DNA from: Prosthecodimorpha staleyi | GTDB lineage: Bacteria; Pseudomonadota; Alphaproteobacteria; Rhizobiales; Ancalomicrobiaceae | Reading direction: 5' to 3' | Length of the DNA: 64,000 nucleotides | Assembly: GCF_018729455.1 (NCBI RefSeq) | Contig: NZ_JAHHZF010000001.1 | Coordinates: 62,001-126,000 of the forward strand | Shown: positions 1 through 8,528 of the stretch, piece by piece | How positions within the stretch are numbered: position 1 is the first letter of the stretch | Layout: the number at the start of each line of letters is the position of its first letter | The notes under the pieces: generated by a model | What the model saw: the letters and a program-made list of their open reading frames with translations, nothing else | What the model was told of the DNA's origin: nothing | Databases searched by the model: none | Translations under genes and position numbers: made by a program

Positions 1-124
1 TCTTGACATGCGCGCCGGCCTGCCAGCTCGGCAGCGGGCCGCCGTCGGGCCGGGCGAGACGGATGTCGCGCACCCGCGGGGCGGCATTGCGCGTCTCGAT
101 GACGGTGAGGGACAGGGTCTCCAT
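1..124 (-). CDS. PDR/VanB-family oxidoreductase, N-terminal fragment (runs off window)
   Basis: Only the first 41 codons are inside the window; the gene continues past position 1. The visible protein starts METLSLTV and contains PDGGPLPSWQAGAHV, the first beta strands of the FAD/FMN-binding barrel of ferredoxin-reductase-like proteins. In the PDR/VanB family this is followed by NAD-binding and C-terminal 2Fe-2S domains that pass electrons to an oxygenase. Its ATG shares one base with the stop of the upstream indolepyruvate-oxidoreductase beta-type gene (TGATG), so the two are probably translationally coupled in one operon. The family call rests on a short fragment. The electron-transfer role is inferred from the family. 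Confidence 0.6.
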   Translation of the reverse strand, partial: METLSLTVIETRNAAPRVRDIRLARPDGGPLPSWQAGAHVK

Positions 125-1707
125 CAGGTCGCGGCCTCCGCCAGCATGGCCTCGATCGTCTTCACGGCGCCGTCGAGCGCGGTCCCGGCTTCGTCGAGCA
201 GCGCCGCCTGGCGCAACCGCCGCACCCAGTCGGCCGCATCGGCCCGGCCGATGAGCCGCGGCACCATGGCGGCGACGCGGTCATATTTGGACAGGCCGCG
301 GGCATGGGTGTCCGAATAGCCCTTCACGAGGCGCCGGCACTTCAGCACCTCCAGCGCCAGGGCCGGATCGGTGGCGAGATGCTGCGCGGCCAGCGCCAGC
401 CAGGCCTCCATATGGGCCATCTCGCGGCCATGCCGCAGTGCACCAAGACGGAACCGCTTGAAAGATGCAACTGCATAGAGCTGCAGGAAGCCGAGGATCG
501 TGCCGGTGCGCACGCGGCGGCCGCGGTTGACGATCCGGTCGAGCGCCCGGAACAGGCCGGAGCGGCTTTCGATCCAGGCGCCGAGCCGCGCCGGCAGGGC
601 GGAACAGACCTCTTCCATGCGCGGATGCATGAACTCGGTCGTCAGCACGATCTGGTCGGCGCGGGCGGCGACCTCGCGGCGGACGCGCTCGGAGCGGGTC
701 GCGCGGATCTTCAGGTCCGCCACCCGGTACATGTCGTCATAGGCCATGGCGACGGCGATCTGGCGCGCCGCCTCGACCGCGATGGCGTCGCCGAAGCCGA
801 GCGTCGTCGCCGCCGGGATGTCGGCCAGGAAGGCCTTCAGCCGGGACAGATAGGCGTCCGCATAGGCCGCATCCTGCCAATCGGTCAGCCGGCGCACGCC
901 CGCATAGGCCATGGCGCGGGCCGCCGGCGGTACCTCCGACCGGATGCGCACGAGCAGCGCATCGAGCGCCGGCTGGCCGACCCGTTCGGGCGGTTCGGGC
1001 AGCGCCTTGTCGGGTCCCTTGGGCGGCAGGTCGGGTTTGCCGGCCTTGACGGCGCGATCGAAGCCGGCCGCGAAGGCGCGCAGGCTCGCCTCGACCCCGA
1101 CGCCGCCGGCGCGGATCGCGCCCTCGAAGGCCTCGCGCGAGAACGGCAGCGCCCCGGAACCGGCCAGTGCGCCGAACAGGCTCGCCGAGACGACCGAGCC
1201 GCTGGCCTCGGCGAGCGCGGCCATGTCGAAGGCAATGGTGCGTTTCGTGGCGATGCCGGCCGCTTCCGCAACCGCCGTCGCATCGCCGATGCCGTCGCCC
1301 GGCCGTTCCTTCTCGACCACCGCAAAGGACCGGTGTGTCGAGGCGATCAGGGTGGTCCGGTCGGGCGTGACCAGGCCGCGCAGGATGGCGCGTCCGCCTT
1401 CCATCCATTCCGCCGCCAGCACCACATCGACATCGCCGGCCGCCGGCATCAGCGACAGGACCGGGCTGGCATCGTCCCGGGCGCGGATCATCTCGACATA
1501 ATAGATCGTCGCGCCGGTGCGCTGGGCGACCCCCGGCACGGAGGTGGTCTGCGCGACCCAGCCGGACCCTTCCGCCAGAGCCACGATCCAGTCGGCCAGC
1601 ACCCCGCCGCCCTGCCCGCCCATGGCCAGGATCGCCACCGCCAACGGCCGATCCTCGCGCCGGATACCGCCCCGCCCGTCCGGACTCGTCGTCTCAAGCA
1701 CGCTCAT
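124..1707 (-). CDS. Indolepyruvate ferredoxin oxidoreductase beta-type subunit (IorB-like)
   Basis: About 527 aa. The N-terminal 200 residues look like the gamma-type domain of 2-oxoacid:ferredoxin oxidoreductases, with the glycine-rich motif AMGGQGGGVLADW near residues 28-40 and the following SVPGVAQRTGATIYY stretch. The remaining 300 residues are the extra helical domain found in long IorB-family proteins. With IorA, the complex oxidatively decarboxylates arylpyruvates to aryl-acetyl-CoA in the cytoplasm and reduces ferredoxin. I chose the ATG at 1707 because AGGAGGGACCG lies just upstream; a further in-frame ATG at 1731 lacks such a site. It is separated from iorA by about 660 bp of palindromic repeats but lies in the same direction, and it is coupled to the oxidoreductase that follows. 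Confidence 0.85.
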   Translation of the reverse strand: MSVLETTSPDGRGGIRREDRPLAVAILAMGGQGGGVLADWIVALAEGSGWVAQTTSVPGVAQRTGATIYYVEMIRARDDASPVLSLMPAAGDVDVVLAAEWMEGGRAILRGLVTPDRTTLIASTHRSFAVVEKERPGDGIGDATAVAEAAGIATKRTIAFDMAALAEASGSVVSASLFGALAGSGALPFSREAFEGAIRAGGVGVEASLRAFAAGFDRAVKAGKPDLPPKGPDKALPEPPERVGQPALDALLVRIRSEVPPAARAMAYAGVRRLTDWQDAAYADAYLSRLKAFLADIPAATTLGFGDAIAVEAARQIAVAMAYDDMYRVADLKIRATRSERVRREVAARADQIVLTTEFMHPRMEEVCSALPARLGAWIESRSGLFRALDRIVNRGRRVRTGTILGFLQLYAVASFKRFRLGALRHGREMAHMEAWLALAAQHLATDPALALEVLKCRRLVKGYSDTHARGLSKYDRVAAMVPRLIGRADAADWVRRLRQAALLDEAGTALDGAVKTIEAMLAEAAT

Positions 1708-1750
1708 CGGTCCCTCCTGCCGTCCCGCCATCCGCCCTCGAAACCCGCAA

Positions 1751-2303
1751 CCCTTCCCCTTCTCCCCCCAGGGGGGGAGAAGGTGCCCGAAGGGCGGATG
1801 AGGGGGGCGATACCGCGGTCTGCCGATGTCCCGCCGTCCTGAAACCCCGGCTGAACCGAAAAGCCGAACGATGCTGCGGCCTCACACCCCCTCATCCGGC
1901 CTTCGGCCACCTTCTCCCCCCTCAGGGGGAGAAGGGGATGGCGCGAGAGCGGAGCGTGCGGGGCGGACAGCCGGGGGCGCGCGGAGCGAGACCTGCGGCA
2001 GAAACTCAGGCGCCCCGATACCTCTTGCTCTGGGCCTTCAGGCCCCATCCCCCCCTCGAAACCCACGTCCCTTCCCCTTCTCCCCCCAGGGGGGGAGAAG
2101 GGGCCCGAAGGGCGGATGAGGGGGACGATACCGCGGTCTGCCGATGTCCCGCGGTCCTGACACCCCGGCTGAACCGAAAGGCCACGCGATGCTGCGGCCT
2201 CACCCCCCCTCATCCGGCCTTCGGCCACCTTCTCCCCCCTCAGGGGGAGAAGGGGATGGCGCGAGAGCGGAGTGTGCGGGGCGGACAGCCGGGGGCGCGC
2301 GGA
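1751..2303. repeat. Two tandem copies of a compound palindromic intergenic repeat
   Basis: A unit of about 235 bp occurs at 1751-1985 and again at 2069-2303 (318 bp apart), nearly identical. Each unit is two roughly 55-bp imperfect palindromes in inverted orientation around a central segment of about 75-100 bp. The left palindrome contains CCTTCTCCCC, GGGGAGAAGG and CCCGAAGGGCGGATGAGG. The right one contains CCTCATCCGGCCTTCGG and CCTTCTCCCC again. The same family recurs at 5012-5235. Such elements are common in Rhizobiales intergenic DNA. They fill the iorB-iorA gap, would form strong RNA hairpins on either strand, and could act as mRNA-stability or attenuation elements (inference). Confidence 0.85.
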
Positions 2304-2365
2304 TACGCTTGACCGGCTTGCGGGGCCGAAGTGCGGTGTCTGGGCGGAAGGAGCCGGCATCGTCG

Positions 2366-4522
2366 TCAGGCCGGGAAGGCGATGCGGCGCGCAGCGTGGC
2401 GGCGCTGCAGGAAGCCGATGGCGGCCGAGCGGATCCGGGCCAGGAAGCGGTCCCAGCCTGTCGGGTTCTGGACGATGTCGGCACGATAGAAGGACGGACA
2501 CAGCACTGCGGCTTCCGAGACCTCGCCGCAATTGCCGCAACCGACGCAGCTGTTGTCGATCGCCGCGACCGGATCCTCCTTCAGGGGATCGTCGGTATGC
2601 TTGACCGACAGCGACGGACAGCCGGACAGCCGGATGCAGGCATGGTCGCCGGTACAGACATCCTCGTCGACGCCGAACCGCTCGCGCACCACCCGCTCGC
2701 CGCGCTTCACGGCGGCGGAGACCAGCGGCTTGATCCGGCGCTGCTTGTTCAGCATGCATTCGGACGAGGCGACGATGATTTTCGGCCCCTTCTCGTCCGT
2801 GGTCAGCGCCTCGCGCAGCGTATCGCGCAGGCGGGCGACATCGTAGGTGCGATCGATCTGACGCACCCAGTGGGCGCCGATGCCCTTGACGGCCGCAACG
2901 ATCGAATTGTTGGTCGCGCGCAACCGGTTGAAGGCGCGCGACGACAGGATGTCCTGCCCGCCGGTCGCGGCCGAATAGTGGTTGTCGACGATCAGAATGA
3001 CGCCGTCCTGCTTGTTGAAGACGGCGTTGCCGACACCCGAGGACAGCCCGTTGTGCCAGAAGCCGCCGTCGCCCATCACGGCGATCGAGCGTTTTGACGC
3101 CGGCACGTTGAAGGCGGAGGCCGAGGCCGGGCCGAGGCCGTAGCCCATCGTGGTCGCGCCGATATTGAAGGGCGGCAGGATCGAGAACAGGTGGCAGCCG
3201 ATGTCGGCCGCGACATGGTGCGGCCCCAGTTCCTTCTCGACCAGCTTCATGGCGGCGAAGATCGGCCGTTCCGGGCAGCCGGTGCAGAAGCCGGCCGGGC
3301 GCGGCGGCACCACGTCGGCGAGCGCCTTGACCTTCGGGTCGGCCAGGATCGGCCGGGCATCCGGCACCGGCGGCCGGTTGCCGAGGAGGTCCGGCGCGTG
3401 GCGCTCGACGAAGGCCGTCATGGCGTCGAGCATCACGGTCGCGGTCAGTTCGCCGGCGATCGGAAAGATGCCCTTGCCCTCCAGACGGGTCGGGCAGTCG
3501 GCCTTGCGCAGGATGTGGGCGAGCGCCTGCTCGAGATATTCCGGGGCGCCCTCCTCCACCATCAGCACGGCCCGCTTGCCGCGGCAGAAGGCGACGAGTT
3601 CGTCGTCGACCAGCGGATAGGTGACGTTGAGCACATGCAGCGGCACGCGCGTATTGCCCCAGACATCGGCCAGGCCGAGCCGGGTCAGCGCGCGGATGAC
3701 GCCGTTATACATGCCGCCCTGCATGACGATGCCGATCTCGGCACGGCCGTCGTCGCCGAAGGTCTCGTTCAGCCTATGCGTTCGAATATATTCGATGGCC
3801 GCCGGCCAGCGCTTCTCGACCTTCTCCTTCTCGTGCTGGAAGGAGGCGGGCGGCAGCACGATGCGGCTGGTGTCGCGGACCGGGTTTTCGAGCGCCTGGG
3901 CCAGCGAATAGGCCGGGCGTCGGTTGTCCTTGGCGACGAAGCTGCCGGTGACGTGGCAGCAGCGGATGCGCACTTCGAGCATGACCGGCGTATTGGTCGC
4001 TTCCGACAGCGCGAAGCCGTCCTCGACCGCCTTGACGATGGACGGCAGGTTCGGGCGCGGATCGAGCAGCCACATCTGCGACTTCATCGCGAAGGCGTGG
4101 CTGCGCTCCTGCATGATCGAGGAGCCTTCGCCGTAATCCTCGCCGACGATGATCAGCGCGCCGCCTGTCACGCCGCCGGAGGCGAGATTGGCCAGCGCGT
4201 CGGAGGCGACGTTGGTGCCGACGGTCGACTTCCAGGTGACGGCGCCGCGGATCGGATACATCACCGAGGCCGACAGCGTCGCGGCGGCGGCGGCCTCGCT
4301 GGCGCTCGATTCAAAATGCACGCCGAGTTCGGACAGGATCGGCTCGGCATCGGCGAGCACGTCCATCAGGTGCGAGATCGGCGAGCCCTGATAGCCGGCC
4401 ACATAGCCGACGCCGCATTGCAGAAGCGCCTTGGTGATGGCGAGGATGCCCTCGCCCCGGAACACCTCGCCATCGGCGAGCTTCAGGTCCTCGACTTCCC
4501 GGGCAAAGGATCGTTCCGCCAT
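2366..4522 (-). CDS. Indolepyruvate ferredoxin oxidoreductase alpha-type subunit (IorA-like)
   Basis: About 718 aa, the usual size for fused alpha-type subunits. Residues 1-400 hold the pyrimidine-binding and transketolase-like domains, including EDYGEGSS and QERSHAFA. Residues 483-530 carry the thiamine-diphosphate site (MGDGGFWHNG, then DNHYSAATGG). The C-terminus has two cysteine clusters for iron-sulfur centres: CTGDHACIRLSGCP from residue 623 and CVGCGNC plus a later CP from residue 659. It would convert an aryl 2-oxoacid plus CoA to acyl-CoA and CO2. The ATG at 4522 is preferred (GGAG seven bases upstream) over an ATG ten codons earlier. Partner of the IorB-like protein downstream; the true substrate is not shown by the sequence. 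Confidence 0.88.
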   Translation of the reverse strand: MAERSFAREVEDLKLADGEVFRGEGILAITKALLQCGVGYVAGYQGSPISHLMDVLADAEPILSELGVHFESSASEAAAAATLSASVMYPIRGAVTWKSTVGTNVASDALANLASGGVTGGALIIVGEDYGEGSSIMQERSHAFAMKSQMWLLDPRPNLPSIVKAVEDGFALSEATNTPVMLEVRIRCCHVTGSFVAKDNRRPAYSLAQALENPVRDTSRIVLPPASFQHEKEKVEKRWPAAIEYIRTHRLNETFGDDGRAEIGIVMQGGMYNGVIRALTRLGLADVWGNTRVPLHVLNVTYPLVDDELVAFCRGKRAVLMVEEGAPEYLEQALAHILRKADCPTRLEGKGIFPIAGELTATVMLDAMTAFVERHAPDLLGNRPPVPDARPILADPKVKALADVVPPRPAGFCTGCPERPIFAAMKLVEKELGPHHVAADIGCHLFSILPPFNIGATTMGYGLGPASASAFNVPASKRSIAVMGDGGFWHNGLSSGVGNAVFNKQDGVILIVDNHYSAATGGQDILSSRAFNRLRATNNSIVAAVKGIGAHWVRQIDRTYDVARLRDTLREALTTDEKGPKIIVASSECMLNKQRRIKPLVSAAVKRGERVVRERFGVDEDVCTGDHACIRLSGCPSLSVKHTDDPLKEDPVAAIDNSCVGCGNCGEVSEAAVLCPSFYRADIVQNPTGWDRFLARIRSAAIGFLQRRHAARRIAFPA

Positions 4523-4798
4523 GATGGGACTCCACGTTCCTTGCAAAACCATATTTCAAGGCTGAAGTAATGTCAAAGGGCGACGGCCACCGGCAACCGC
4601 CTGCCTCCTGCGCCGGCTACAGGCCGGACGCGTCCCGGCGGGCCGGTATCGGGGCGATCGATCGTCCCAGCCGCACCGCGCAATCGGTCGCCATCTCCCG
4701 CCGGTTCCGGTCTGTTTCTTCTTCTCGGCCCCGGGAGGAAGGCGAAGAAGCCGGAGAGTCGCGGGCACTTATGCACAATCCATCAACCGGCTATTCCC

Positions 4799-5235
4799 AA
4801 CTTTTCCCATCAGGCGGGAAAAGGGAATGTCGCGAAGTCGGCGTGAGGGGCGGACTGCCGGGGGATCGCGAGGCGGGAACAGCGGCGCGCCAGACCCAGG
4901 CGGCCTTGCAGCACTGTCAACCATTCATCCGGGCGGCACGGTCGACAATCCATCTGCAGGTCCGGTAACCTGCTGTTGGATCACAGAAACAGCCCAGTCC
5001 GATCCCGCGGCCCCTTCCCCTTCTCCCCCTGAGGGGGGAGAAGGTCGCCGAAGGCGGGATGAGGGGGGCGATGCTGCAACAGGCGCGAGACCCGCAGTCC
5101 GGTCGTCGATCGATCTTATTGACCGCGAGACCGTCCCCCTCATCCGCCCTTCGGGCACCTTCTCCCCCCTTCAGGGGGCGAAGGGGAGGTCGCGAGGGCA
5201 GTGCGAAAGACAGACAGACGGGGGCGCGCGGCGGT
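4799..5235. repeat. Compound palindromic intergenic repeat plus a degenerate fragment
   Basis: The 790-bp gap between the SDR gene and iorA holds no convincing gene. At 5012-5235 it carries a third compound element with the same arrangement as those at 1751-2303: left palindrome CCTTCTCCCC...GGGGAGAAGG with GGATGAGG, central spacer, then CCTCATCCGCCCTTCGGG and a second CCTTCTCCCC palindrome. A decayed copy of the trailing part (AGGGAATGTCGCGAAG, GGGGCGGACTGCCGGGGG) lies at about 4799-4885. Nothing recognisable is seen at 4523-4798 apart from the presumed leader of iorA. The repeats have diverged more than the pair at 1751-2303, so they look like an older insertion. Confidence 0.75.
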
Positions 5236-5311
5236 AAAGCCGGTGAACTGAACCCAAGCGCGCCTTCAGATGTGTCGACCATTCGTCCCGACCGTCAGGC
5301 CCACCGGACCT

Positions 5312-6106
5312 TCAGGCGAGGCCCCTGCCCCCGTCGAGGTCGATGACCTGGCCGGTGGTGTAGCCGGCGGCGTCGGAGGCGAGGTGGACGATCAGGGCGG
5401 CGACTTCCGCGTCGCGCCCAAGGCGGCCGACCGGGATGCGGGCTCGGATCGCGGCGAGCCGCTCGGGCGGCAGCGCGGCGGCGGCGGGGCCGTCGATGGC
5501 CGAGGGGGCGACGCAGTTGACGGTGACGCCGGCGGGGGCGAGATCGAGGGCGAAGATGCGGGTCAATTGCTCGATGCCGGCCTTGGAGACGGCATAGTGC
5601 GGGCCGGTCGCGGGGCTGACGCGGTGGCCGGCATAGGAGCCGAGATTGACGATCCGGCCGAAGCCGCGCGCCCGCATATGGGCGCCGGCCAGCCGGCAGC
5701 CGTTGAGACAGCCGCGCAGGTTGACGGCCAGGACCCGGTCCCAGTCTGCCGCGGCCACGTCCCAGATCGTCCCGGTCGCCGTGACCGCGGCATTGTTGAC
5801 CATCACGTCGATGGCCCCGAAGCGGGCGACCGCCCGATCGAAGCAAACCCGGAAGGCGTCCTCGTCGGTCACGTCGAGAACGGCGCCGATCGTCTCGTGT
5901 CCGGCGGCCACCAGCCCCTCGGCGGCCGCGATGACGGCCGGTGAAATGTCGGCCAGCGCGACGGCGGCGCCGGCCTCGGCGAGACCGTGGGCGATGGCGA
6001 GGCCAAGGCCTTGCGCCGCACCGGTGACGAAGGCCGTGCGCCCGGACAACGGACCGCCGGAACGAGCCTCGTCGCTGCTCCCCTGCCCAGCCGCCGGGCC
6101 GCTCAT
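5312..6106 (-). CDS. Short-chain dehydrogenase/reductase (SDR)
   Basis: 264 aa, a classical SDR: NAD(P)-binding glycine motif GAAQGLGLA at about residues 30-38, the NNAA structural motif, catalytic Ser in the LGSYAG segment and YAVSK (Tyr and Lys present), ending with the usual GQVIDLDGG. It would oxidise or reduce a hydroxyl/keto group, plausibly on a CoA-linked or free acid intermediate of the surrounding pathway. Its ATG lies inside the last codons of the acyl-CoA ligase gene (ATGA overlap), so the two are co-translated. The product is likely cytoplasmic. Substrate specificity cannot be read from the sequence. Confidence 0.85.
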   Translation of the reverse strand: MSGPAAGQGSSDEARSGGPLSGRTAFVTGAAQGLGLAIAHGLAEAGAAVALADISPAVIAAAEGLVAAGHETIGAVLDVTDEDAFRVCFDRAVARFGAIDVMVNNAAVTATGTIWDVAAADWDRVLAVNLRGCLNGCRLAGAHMRARGFGRIVNLGSYAGHRVSPATGPHYAVSKAGIEQLTRIFALDLAPAGVTVNCVAPSAIDGPAAAALPPERLAAIRARIPVGRLGRDAEVAALIVHLASDAAGYTTGQVIDLDGGRGLA

Positions 6107-7737
6107 GCGCCGGATCCGGGCTGAGCGCCGGTGTTCGCGGAGGCGGACGCTCCGGAGGATTGTGCCGCGACGCGCTCGCGGTCCCAGGTGCCGGGCCCGA
6201 CGCCGCGTTCGCGCAGCTTGAACTTCTGCACCTTGCCGTTCTCGGTGCGCGGCAGGTCGGCGACGATGTCGATATAGCGCGGCACGGCAAAGCGCGGCAG
6301 GCGCGGGCCGCAGAAGGCGACCAGATCGGCCGGCGTCAGGCTTGCTCCCGCCTTGGGCACGATCGCGGCCATCACCTCGTCCTCGGCCAGATCGGAGCCG
6401 ACGGGGAAGACCGCCGCGGTCTCGATCGCCGGATGCGACAGCAGCACCTGCTCGACCTCGTGCGAGGAGATGTTCTCGCCGCGCCGGCGGATGGAATCCT
6501 TCAGCCGGTCGACGAAGCGGAAATGGCCGTCCTCGTCGCGGATGACGCGGTCGCCGGTGTGGAACCAGAGGTTCCGCCACGCCTCCACGGTCTTCTCCGG
6601 CATGCCGAAATAGCCCGTCGCGAAGGCGAAGGGTGCGTCGGCGCGCAGCACCAGTTCGCCGGGCGTGCCGTCCGGCAGGGCATTGTCCTCGCCGTCGACC
6701 ACGCGCGCCTCGAAGCCGGGGCGGACGCGGCCGATGCTGCCCGGCTTCTGGCCGGAAGCCGGGGCGCCGATAACGAAATTGGTCTCGGTCGAGCCATAAC
6801 CTTCGAGGAGGCGCACGCCGGTGCGTACGCGGAAGGCCTCGATCATGGCCGCCGGCACGCCCGGGCCGAGGCCGACCGTGACGCCGTGGGCGCGTTCCTC
6901 CGGCGTCTCCGGGCGCGACATCAGGATCGGCACCATGGCGCCGAGCAGGTAGACCCGCGTCGCGCCGGCCGCCACCATGGCCGGCCAGAAGCCGGAGGCG
7001 GAGAAGCGCGGCTCCAGATGCATGCGCGCGCCGGTGACCAGCGCCTGGGCGAAGGTGTTGAGCGCGTTGATGTGGAACAGCGGCAGCGTGGTGGCGAGCC
7101 CGTCGTCGGGGCCGATCTCGAGCAGGTCGGCGGTGTTGTGGCCCCACCAGTAATATTGCGCGTGCGGGCACATGACGCCCTTGGAGGGGCCGGTCGTGCC
7201 GGAAGTATAGAGGATGGCGAAGCTGTCGCCGGGGCCGAGATCGGCGGCGGCGACGGGGTCGGCGCGCTCCGGCCAGGGCTCGACCGGCACGCCGGCGATG
7301 GACCCGGCCGGCGGCTCGCCGAGGCACCAGATGGTAAGCATCGGCAGCGGTTCGGGGCCGGCATGATCGAGCCGGGCCAGGAATTCGGCCTCGGCGACCA
7401 GAAGCGCGGCACCGGCATTGCGCAGATAGTAGCCGATCTGCGGCCCCATCGCGGCGGTGTTGATCGGCACCGCGATCGCCCCGAGCCAGCCGCAGGCGAG
7501 CACCAGCTCCATCAGCTCTGCCCGGCTCGCCGACAGGACCGCGACCCGGTCGCCGCGCTGAATGCCGGCGGCGGCGAGCGCTCCGGCGCGGCCCGAGACC
7601 GCCGCAACGGCCTGCGCGACGCTCCAGCGGGTCTCGCCGACGGCGAAGAGCGGCCGGTCGGGTGCCCGGTCGGCGGCGGCGAGCAGCATCCGCGGCAGCG
7701 TGCGGGCCGCCGGCGGCAGGATCAGGCGGGCGCTCAT
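6103..7737 (-). CDS. Class I adenylate-forming acyl-CoA ligase
   Basis: 544 aa. The AMP-binding P-loop TSGTTGPSKG lies at residues 178-187. GYGSTETN follows later, the DRLKD hinge region (hinge Asp and the A8 region with RRRGEN) comes near the C-terminal third, and ENGKVQKFKLRE carries the conserved catalytic lysine near residue 520. The enzyme should activate a carboxylic acid as acyl-AMP and transfer it to CoA. It overlaps its upstream neighbour (cyclase family) and downstream neighbour (SDR) by ATGA junctions. Together with the Liv-type importer this suggests that an imported acid is thioesterified on entry. The exact acid is unknown; medium-chain or aryl acids are both possible. Confidence 0.88.
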   Translation of the reverse strand: MSARLILPPAARTLPRMLLAAADRAPDRPLFAVGETRWSVAQAVAAVSGRAGALAAAGIQRGDRVAVLSASRAELMELVLACGWLGAIAVPINTAAMGPQIGYYLRNAGAALLVAEAEFLARLDHAGPEPLPMLTIWCLGEPPAGSIAGVPVEPWPERADPVAAADLGPGDSFAILYTSGTTGPSKGVMCPHAQYYWWGHNTADLLEIGPDDGLATTLPLFHINALNTFAQALVTGARMHLEPRFSASGFWPAMVAAGATRVYLLGAMVPILMSRPETPEERAHGVTVGLGPGVPAAMIEAFRVRTGVRLLEGYGSTETNFVIGAPASGQKPGSIGRVRPGFEARVVDGEDNALPDGTPGELVLRADAPFAFATGYFGMPEKTVEAWRNLWFHTGDRVIRDEDGHFRFVDRLKDSIRRRGENISSHEVEQVLLSHPAIETAAVFPVGSDLAEDEVMAAIVPKAGASLTPADLVAFCGPRLPRFAVPRYIDIVADLPRTENGKVQKFKLRERGVGPGTWDRERVAAQSSGASASANTGAQPGSGA

Positions 7738-8528
7738 GCGCGCTGTCCGGCGGTGGGCACCAGGGCGAGCACGCGCAGCGGGCTACCGCTGCCCTGCAGG
7801 ATCTTCAGCGGCGCGGCGATCAGCACCGCCCCGGTCGGCGGCAGCAGGTCGAGGTTGGCGAGGCATTGCAGGCCGTATTTGCCGGCGCCGTGCATGTAGT
7901 AGTGGCACGGATAAGGCGGCAGGAAATGCGCCGCCTGGCCGGCATCGGTGCCGATCGTCTCGGTGCCGAAGCCGATCACGTCGCGCTCCTCGACCAGGAA
8001 GCGCACGCAGTCCGGGTCGGGGCCGGGCGTGTGCTGGCCGATCGCGTCGAAATTCTGGTAGGCGACTGGATCGGTCTTCTTCGACCAGTCGGTGCGCATC
8101 AGCACCCAGCTTCCCGCCGGGATGCGGCCATGCTCGGCTTCCCAGGCCTCCAGGAAGCCGCGGGTGAGCAGGAAGTCGGCGTCGCGGGCGGAGTCGGCGA
8201 CGCAGTCGATCACGCAGGCCGGGGCGATGAAGTCGCCGACCGGGATCGTGTCGCAGGAGCCGTTCGGCCGGTCGCGGCCGGAGACCCAATGTACCGGCGC
8301 ATCGAAATGCGTGCCGGTATGCTCGCCGAAGGAGAGATTGTTCCAGTACCAGGCGCCGCCGCGCTCGTCGTAGCGGGAAACCTCCTCCATCCGGAACGGC
8401 CGGCTTTGGCCGACTTCCGGCGGCAGCGTGATGTTGGGGAAATCCGGCGCCAGCGTATGGGTCAGGTCGACGATACGCAGGGCGCCGGTGCCGAGCGCGG
8501 CGAGGAGGTCAGTCAGGACGGCGGTCAT
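7734..8528 (-). CDS. Cyclase-family (KynB-like) metal-dependent hydrolase
   Basis: 264 aa. It carries the family signature HTGTHFDAPVHW, a metal-binding motif shared with bacterial kynurenine formamidase, isatin hydrolase and related cyclases, preceded by IVDLTHTL near the N-terminus. Such enzymes hydrolyse or cyclise amide, lactam or lactone bonds with Mn or Zn. I start it at the ATG of MTAVLTDLL, which overlaps the stop of the upstream DUF35-SDR gene (ATGA). Kynurenine formamidases are shorter (about 210 aa), so this longer member is probably a different hydrolase of the catabolic cluster. Its link with an indolepyruvate-type oxidoreductase makes an indole-derived or other ring-opened substrate possible, but that is inference. 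Confidence 0.8.
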   Translation of the reverse strand: MTAVLTDLLAALGTGALRIVDLTHTLAPDFPNITLPPEVGQSRPFRMEEVSRYDERGGAWYWNNLSFGEHTGTHFDAPVHWVSGRDRPNGSCDTIPVGDFIAPACVIDCVADSARDADFLLTRGFLEAWEAEHGRIPAGSWVLMRTDWSKKTDPVAYQNFDAIGQHTPGPDPDCVRFLVEERDVIGFGTETIGTDAGQAAHFLPPYPCHYYMHGAGKYGLQCLANLDLLPPTGAVLIAAPLKILQGSGSPLRVLALVPTAGQRA

